DNA of 32,856 bases from a virus: positions 1 to 32,856 of the IMG/VR virus record IMGVR_UViG_3300050138_000561; one strand, 5' to 3'. A program made the position numbers and the translations under genes. Shown piece by piece: positions 28,668-32,856 of this stretch. Position 1 is the stretch's first letter. The number at the start of each line of letters is the position of its first letter. Below the pieces are notes generated by a model. The model was given only the letters and a program-made list of their open reading frames with translations. It was not told where the DNA came from and searched no databases.

Positions 28668-29035
28668 GATGGTAGCACCATTTGGCCGGTTGCGATTTGC
28701 ACGCCAATGATCGCGCCGGAGTGGCAGACGGCCTGCACCTTGTAGACGGGCGGGAAGGAACCTTGCACGCGCGTGATCGCAAGCGAGGCGAAGTGGGGCG
28801 CGAATTGAGTCTGCGTCAACCCGGCGTAGTAGTCGGGAAAAGTTTGAGTAACAACGCTGGGGCGTGCGGGGATGCCGTAGTTGCTATAAAAAGGCGACTC
28901 GCCAAGATTTAGGCGAAGCGATTGTATAAGCGTCGTCAGCCAAACGGCCGAGTCATCGCCGTTCGCATCCGTCTGGACGACGACCCAAGTTCCGCCGATT
29001 CCATTGGTTTGCGATATTCGCCCGTAAGTTCTAAT
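28664..29035 (-). CDS. Baseplate wedge protein (gp46/W-like), 123 aa, apparent ATT start
   Basis: The part LIQSLRLNLGESPFYSNYGI followed by PARPSVVTQTFPDYYAGLTQ and FAPHFASLAITRVQ is characteristic of small baseplate wedge proteins (T4 gp25/Mu gp46-type) of myoviruses. No ATG, GTG or TTG exists between the upstream stop and this domain at a usable distance. AAGGGAGG followed 7 nt later by ATT (29033-29035) is the best start, giving (M)RTYGRISQTNG. The spike gene's stop lies 14 bp upstream. Confidence 0.75.
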   Translation of the reverse strand: MRTYGRISQTNGIGGTWVVVQTDANGDDSAVWLTTLIQSLRLNLGESPFYSNYGIPARPSVVTQTFPDYYAGLTQTQFAPHFASLAITRVQGSFPPVYKVQAVCHSGAIIGVQIATGQMVLPS

Positions 29036-29048
29036 GAGACGCCCTCCC

Positions 29049-29675
29049 TTAGCTCTCCGGCGGTCCCGAAACGCCGGTGCCGGTTTGCACCTCGCCGTGG
29101 ATGTGCGTCTCAGCGACGATGCCCGTCGACATCGTGAAGCCATCTGGCCCAAAAGTCCATGTGAGAGCGCCGGCCTGAATAGTCACGATGCCTGTTTCGA
29201 CATCGCAGTCAATAAAAACCGCCTGGGCGGTATCCCCGAGGACCGCGCCCTTCGGGCCGTTGACCCACACCTTGTCAGGATCCGGCGCGGCGCCGAAGCC
29301 CTGCGAACCGATCGGCACCCAGAGCAGCGTCGACATATTGCCATACTGGACCGTGAGGTCGGCAACCCCACCGTAGCCGCTCACGCCGCCGAGATAGGTA
29401 TCCGCCGGCACGGTGACCCCAAAGTCGCCCTTCTGCGTCGGCGCGCGCAGCCATTGGCTTTCAGACTTCGGGAGAATGAGGGGCGGAAGGGTCCAGGGTC
29501 CTCCCTGAACCTCAAACTTTACCTTCACGAACGAGTAGCCCAGCCCGTCCGGGTTGACCTCGATAACGCTGCACGGCAGCGCTTTCCCGGTGCGCTCGAT
29601 CGCCGCGATCGCGCGGTTCGTCGCCATCGCGTTGAGGCTCTGCTGAAGCGGTAGCTTTTGGTAATTGTCGGGCAT
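29049..29675 (-). CDS. Baseplate spike protein (gpV/Gp138-like), 208 aa
   Basis: An N-terminal OB-like region (SVIEVNPDGLGYSFVKVKFE), a middle with APTQKGDFGVTVPADTYLGG, and a C-terminal beta-helix-like end (VTIQAGALTWTFGPDGFTMS). It closes with THIHGEVQTGTGVSGPP. The HxH followed by tGvSGPP is the common metal-binding tip of contractile-tail spikes. It would puncture the host envelope on contraction. Neighbours (hub and wedge) agree. Confidence 0.8.
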   Translation of the reverse strand: MPDNYQKLPLQQSLNAMATNRAIAAIERTGKALPCSVIEVNPDGLGYSFVKVKFEVQGGPWTLPPLILPKSESQWLRAPTQKGDFGVTVPADTYLGGVSGYGGVADLTVQYGNMSTLLWVPIGSQGFGAAPDPDKVWVNGPKGAVLGDTAQAVFIDCDVETGIVTIQAGALTWTFGPDGFTMSTGIVAETHIHGEVQTGTGVSGPPES

Positions 29676-29676
29676 A

Positions 29677-30669
29677 TTAGCTCGCCTTCAGCGGCACAGC
29701 CTGGAAAACCGTGCACCAACTAGAGCCATTACTGTCCCTGAAGTTGCCGATTTGCCGCACGGACTGCACGATGAACGGCTGCGTGAACGAAATCTGGTAC
29801 TTGAGTTTCGACGGGAAGGATGCTGCGCTCGTCGTCACGCTCCCGGGCACGTCCTGAAGTCCCTGCGGCATCACAATAACGCTCCCGACTCCGATGTCCG
29901 CGCGCATGACCGTTGTGAATTGCATGACGTTCACGTCGACCCAGGTCGGCTGACCGATCAGATCGGTGAACTGAAGCTGCGTCGGAGTCACCTGGCCTCC
30001 GCTATCGAAGACCAGAATCGTATTGCCCGTGTTGAGGAGAGCGATTTGGACGCCATCGCCGCGGGGACTCGCCGCTTTCGTCATCGACTGTACCGCATCG
30101 GAAAGATTGGAGAGCGTCGAATACGTCGCGAGGTGCCCACTTGGGATTGCGGCGTACTGGCCCTCAAGCTGAAACACAGGAGCCGGAACCTTCGACGCCT
30201 TCGCATACGCGGATGCGAACGTGATCGCAAGCGCATCCTCGAGTTTCTGCCCCGGCTTCCATTCGAAGACGAAGTTGCCGGGGTTGGCTTGCGTGAACAG
30301 CGACGGGATGACAACGAAGTCGAGCGTCATTTCCGTACCGACCCAATTCCCAAAGCTCTGGAATATCTGGCCTTCGAGAATGAGCCCGGCTTGCGTTGGC
30401 TTGTATGCCGGCGGTGAGGTTAGTGGGAAGCCGGGGGACATGCCAGCCTTCATGCTCAACTGCTGACCGGCGAATTGCGCGGACGCCTGGAGGTCTTCGA
30501 GGGAGACGCCCTCGATCGTTAACGTCGAGTTACCCATCGGAATCGCATAGACGTATTCGAAGAAGTCGAATGAGATATTCAGCGCTCCGGGATTGTCGGC
30601 GGGATTCTGCTCGTTGCGCGATCTCCAAGTCTTGTAAGCACCTACGGATATTTCGTAAAATCTCGACAT
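29677..30669 (-). CDS. Baseplate hub protein (gp27/gp44-like), 330 aa
   Basis: A beta-rich protein in the usual hub place between plug and spike. Landmarks: LNISFDFFEYVYAIPMGNST near the start, FNWVGTEMTLDFVV-like region and LVFDSGGQVTPTQLQFTDLIGQPTW in the middle, and FIVQSVRQIGNFRDSNGSSW near the end. The hub is the trimer carrying the spike. Assignment rests mainly on synteny and general resemblance to hub proteins of Pam3/P2-like baseplates. Confidence 0.7.
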   Translation of the reverse strand: MSRFYEISVGAYKTWRSRNEQNPADNPGALNISFDFFEYVYAIPMGNSTLTIEGVSLEDLQASAQFAGQQLSMKAGMSPGFPLTSPPAYKPTQAGLILEGQIFQSFGNWVGTEMTLDFVVIPSLFTQANPGNFVFEWKPGQKLEDALAITFASAYAKASKVPAPVFQLEGQYAAIPSGHLATYSTLSNLSDAVQSMTKAASPRGDGVQIALLNTGNTILVFDSGGQVTPTQLQFTDLIGQPTWVDVNVMQFTTVMRADIGVGSVIVMPQGLQDVPGSVTTSAASFPSKLKYQISFTQPFIVQSVRQIGNFRDSNGSSWCTVFQAVPLKAS

Positions 30670-30944
30670 TAGGGCGATTGCTCAAAGTTGCCGCTCGACG
30701 GCCTGTACACCAGCGTCGATGTCTTGAATAATCCTGGAAAGAGCGGGATGTTCGCGTTCGGCGGCGAGCCGATCAGAGGTTGGTTCATGACCAAGTTGCC
30801 GGATTGATCCGTCAGCGCGACGTACCATCCGCCGCGGTAGATATTCCACCGTGCGGCGATGCTGTACGGAGTGCCGTCCAGGATGAGTTGCGCCACAAAG
30901 GGCGGGGACGATGCGTTGTTAGGTAGGAACGGCACGGTCACCAT
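30669..30944 (-). CDS. Baseplate plug protein (Pam3 gp18-like), 91 aa
   Basis: Starts at ATG 30942-30944 just after the preceding stop. The pattern FLPNNASSPPFVAQLILDGT, YSIAARWNIYRGGWYVALTD, QPLIGSP and STLVYRPSSGNFEQSP matches the small baseplate plug family known from cyanophage Pam3 (DUF6983-type). It plugs the hub channel at the tube tip. Confidence 0.75.
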   Translation of the reverse strand: MVTVPFLPNNASSPPFVAQLILDGTPYSIAARWNIYRGGWYVALTDQSGNLVMNQPLIGSPPNANIPLFPGLFKTSTLVYRPSSGNFEQSP

Positions 30945-30945
30945 G

Positions 30946-31674
30946 TCATTGCCCTCGTCTGCTGCCTGCGCCCGGGAGCGCGATCGGCGCACCGGATACG
31001 CCAAGCCCTGCCGTGATCCCAGTCGTGACATCCGAATTCTGTGCTTGCGGGTTCCCGGACCATCTGATCGGGCCGGCCGGGAACGAGGCCCCGCTCGAGA
31101 ACTTCGACATGAGATTCGACTGCGCGGCCGTGGTGTCCGCAAGCGTTAGGAGCGGCTGGATGAAGTCGAGCTGCCACTGAATCTGCTGCTGCTGATTATC
31201 TCCGTGCGTTACGTCCGTCATCCCGGTCAGGATCAGGTTGTTATAGATATATGACGGCGTCGAGACGTTGAACGTTCCGGCTGCGATGCAGTGCTGGTAG
31301 AGCGAGTTCTGCAGGCTCGTGAACTGCGAGAGTTTCGTGAGATACCCGCCTGGGTTTTTCACCGGAGCAAGCATCAACATCGAGAGCGTGAGTGGCTGCA
31401 CGATGATTGCGTTCGCTGCGACCTGCTGATTGGCGAAGGGATACATGCCGACTTGATTGCTGATAAGCGTACTACCGGGAAGCGGGAGGAAGCGTGCAAA
31501 GAAGTCTTGAGTGTCGGCGTTCGGGTTGTTAAAGAGATCGAAGTCTCCGGTGAAGTAGATGATCGGCATCTGCCCGCCTTGCGCGGCAGAGACGATCCCG
31601 CCGACCAGCATGATCGGCGAGACTTGATACGCGAGATCGTATCGAGCGATCTCCGACTGGCTCGGATCAGCCAT
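30946..31674 (-). CDS. Dit-like tail protein, 242 aa
   Basis: The stretches YDLAYQVSPIMLVGGIVSAA, FFARFLPLPGSTLISNQVGM, YPFANQQVAANAIIVQPLTL and WQLDFIQPLLTLADTTAAQS follow the N-terminal domain of Dit-like myovirus proteins. These lie between tape measure and plug genes and form part of the tube-baseplate junction. The C-terminus is Gly-rich. Stop and start are adjacent to both neighbours. Confidence 0.65.
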   Translation of the reverse strand: MADPSQSEIARYDLAYQVSPIMLVGGIVSAAQGGQMPIIYFTGDFDLFNNPNADTQDFFARFLPLPGSTLISNQVGMYPFANQQVAANAIIVQPLTLSMLMLAPVKNPGGYLTKLSQFTSLQNSLYQHCIAAGTFNVSTPSYIYNNLILTGMTDVTHGDNQQQQIQWQLDFIQPLLTLADTTAAQSNLMSKFSSGASFPAGPIRWSGNPQAQNSDVTTGITAGLGVSGAPIALPGAGSRRGQ

Positions 31675-31675
31675 A

Positions 31676-32856
31676 CTACTGTGAACTCAAAGCGTTAGCA
31701 GCGTCGTACACATTCGCTCCGGTCGCGGTTCTGACATGAATCTGCACAGGTTTTTGATTGCTCGCCCTAACGGCGTTGACGATTGCCTTCGTGTGCTTTG
31801 CCATTGAGTCCGGGTACGCACTCGCGTGGATATGCGTCGTTTCCTCGTTCCAGATCGGACGACTGCCCATTGCCGCGCGAATCTGCGCCATCGTTCCGGG
31901 CTGGCTGCGCATCCAGGGATCGAGTCCGAGGCTGCTCGTTCCGGGGTCGCGAGCGAGCGCGAGCGCAGCCATCTTGCCGGCCCACGAATCGACGCTCTGG
32001 CCTTTGATGAACTCCAGGTCAACTGCGTTCCCACCCGCGTGCTGAAGCGGGCCGTCTGGGGTAGTATGGCCGGTCTTTGCCCATCCGATCGACGGCGTTA
32101 GTCCCTTCCGCCCAAGCCGGTACATAAGCGCGATGAGATTGTTGCCGGTGACGAGCGGATTGAGCAAGTCCGCCGCCGCAAATCCCGATGAATATTCGGG
32201 ATGGCCGCCAGGCAGACCGTACCCCGAGACGACCTCGCGCATCTTTTTCCACGCGCCTTGTCCAAGATTCTTCATCTTGTCAACGCCGTCAAGAACGCCA
32301 TAGATCGTATCCACGGCAGTCCCCATAACGGGGATTATCCCGCCCGCGGCTTCGGTGTCACTCAAACTTCTGTGTTTTCCGTTACGGAAGTCAGCCTCAC
32401 TCGTGTCGCTCTGTGCCGGTATCAGCCACTTGAGTTTGTCAGCGACGGCCATGATCTCAGCGCCGACCAAGTGCAGGTCGCTGCCCAGGTCTTTCAGGTC
32501 GTTTTTCAGTTCCGGGCTTTGGAGCCAGGAAACGAAGTCGTGAAGGCCCGTTTTGAAGGCGTCGATGTCGATCCCATGCACGAAAGCCGCGATGTTCTCC
32601 GTGACGATCGCCGATAGTTTCGTGAACTCGGGAACGAGCGGCGCGAGCTTGTTGATGAAGACCGTCTCGATCGTCATCCCCGCGCGCTCGAGCTGAACCT
32701 GGAACTTCGTCCACGCCTCCGCCGTCCCATACCCGAACCCGAGCACGCCGATGTCCCGCTTGTAATCGGCCGCGGACTTGTTGAGGCCCGCGCCCTTATT
32801 GGTCGCGAGGTCGCCCGCCGCCCTTCGCGCCTCTTCAGCCGTTCCACCGAGAGCCA
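31676..32856 (-). CDS. Tape measure protein, C-terminal part (N-terminus beyond window), with LAS-peptidase-like C-terminal domain
   Basis: The frame is open to the right edge; at least 392 residues are visible. The outer part (LGGTAEEARRAAGDLATNKG, helical repeats, FTKLSAIVTENIAAFVHGID) fits a tail tape measure. Counting from the GTG at 32746, residues 220-312 look different: LQHAGGNAVDLEF has the H-x2-G-x-A-x-D of LAS (M15/VanY/Hedgehog-type) metallopeptidases (His236, Asp243). Later TTHIHASAYP provides H-x-H (His305, His307). Such domains on tape measure proteins cut peptidoglycan peptides during DNA entry. The peptidase assignment is inference from the motif pair. Confidence 0.7.
   Translation of the reverse strand, partial: ALGGTAEEARRAAGDLATNKGAGLNKSAADYKRDIGVLGFGYGTAEAWTKFQVQLERAGMTIETVFINKLAPLVPEFTKLSAIVTENIAAFVHGIDIDAFKTGLHDFVSWLQSPELKNDLKDLGSDLHLVGAEIMAVADKLKWLIPAQSDTSEADFRNGKHRSLSDTEAAGGIIPVMGTAVDTIYGVLDGVDKMKNLGQGAWKKMREVVSGYGLPGGHPEYSSGFAAADLLNPLVTGNNLIALMYRLGRKGLTPSIGWAKTGHTTPDGPLQHAGGNAVDLEFIKGQSVDSWAGKMAALALARDPGTSSLGLDPWMRSQPGTMAQIRAAMGSRPIWNEETTHIHASAYPDSMAKHTKAIVNAVRASNQKPVQIHVRTATGANVYDAANALSSQ

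Noticed and set aside
1-32856. CRISPR array, tRNA genes, insertion sequence, integrase or attachment site
   Set aside because: No regularly spaced repeats, no cloverleaf-like sequence noticed, and no transposase or recombinase motifs in any frame. I could not run a tRNA or repeat program.

Overview
The window looks like part of a tailed, contractile-tail (myovirus-type) bacteriophage genome, or a prophage of that kind, from a high-GC bacterial host. Terminase, portal, a Mu F-like head protein, a tape measure, a complete row of baseplate genes, a GH25 endolysin and holin-like genes are all recognisable. Genes are tightly packed, mostly with 4-base ATGA or GTGA stop/start overlaps. I saw no tRNA, rRNA, integrase or host core gene. 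The sequence does not identify the host.

Layout. (1) About 95-8211, minus strand: packaging and head entry genes in transcription order (two small zinc proteins, small membrane protein, TerS, TerL, small membrane protein, small HTH-like protein, DUF1073-type portal, DUF6527-like protein, Cys protein, Mu F-like protein, two hypotheticals), ending at a strong intrinsic terminator (95-131). (2) About 8304-20746, plus strand: some 40 small early/accessory genes. They include a KTSC protein, a protein with an SSB-like acidic tail, a GIY-YIG nuclease, a DnaA domain IV-like protein beside a DnaA-box cluster, RusA, an HNH protein, Ead/Ea22-like proteins, a lone multiubiquitin-type domain and a phage adenine methyltransferase. 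One minus-strand Cro/C1-type regulator interrupts the row. (3) About 20865-32856, minus strand: tape measure (cut by the window edge), Dit-like protein, baseplate plug, hub, spike, wedge, J-like protein, tail protein I/adhesin, fibre proteins, lysis genes and a terminator (20865-20906). Capsid, sheath and tube genes are absent. In a circularly permuted genome they would lie between the right edge and the left edge of this window.

The most striking element is in the Mu F-like gene. Its extein is interrupted by a 267-residue intein (1454-2254) with a complete Hint domain but no LAGLIDADG or HNH nuclease. On the opposite strand, almost filling the intein DNA, lies an intact gene (1514-2242) for an HTH plus Vsr/PD-(D/E)xK-like homing endonuclease. 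It has its own GGAG ribosome site and a perfect extended -10 promoter (1460-1468) embedded in the intein's C-terminal splice codons. The same DNA therefore seems to encode the protein-splicing element on one strand and its mobility enzyme on the other. The conserved-looking FHGDG...DVDIV stretch of the intein linker is the exact antisense image of the nuclease core.

The second system of note is a candidate replication module: a DnaA-box cluster with an AT-rich stretch (11209-11395), directly followed by a protein that is only a DnaA DNA-binding domain, with a GIY-YIG nuclease before it and RusA after it. The early region also shows recent rearrangement: an 83-bp direct repeat brackets the methyltransferase cassette, and the Ead/Ea22-like genes share near-identical segments.
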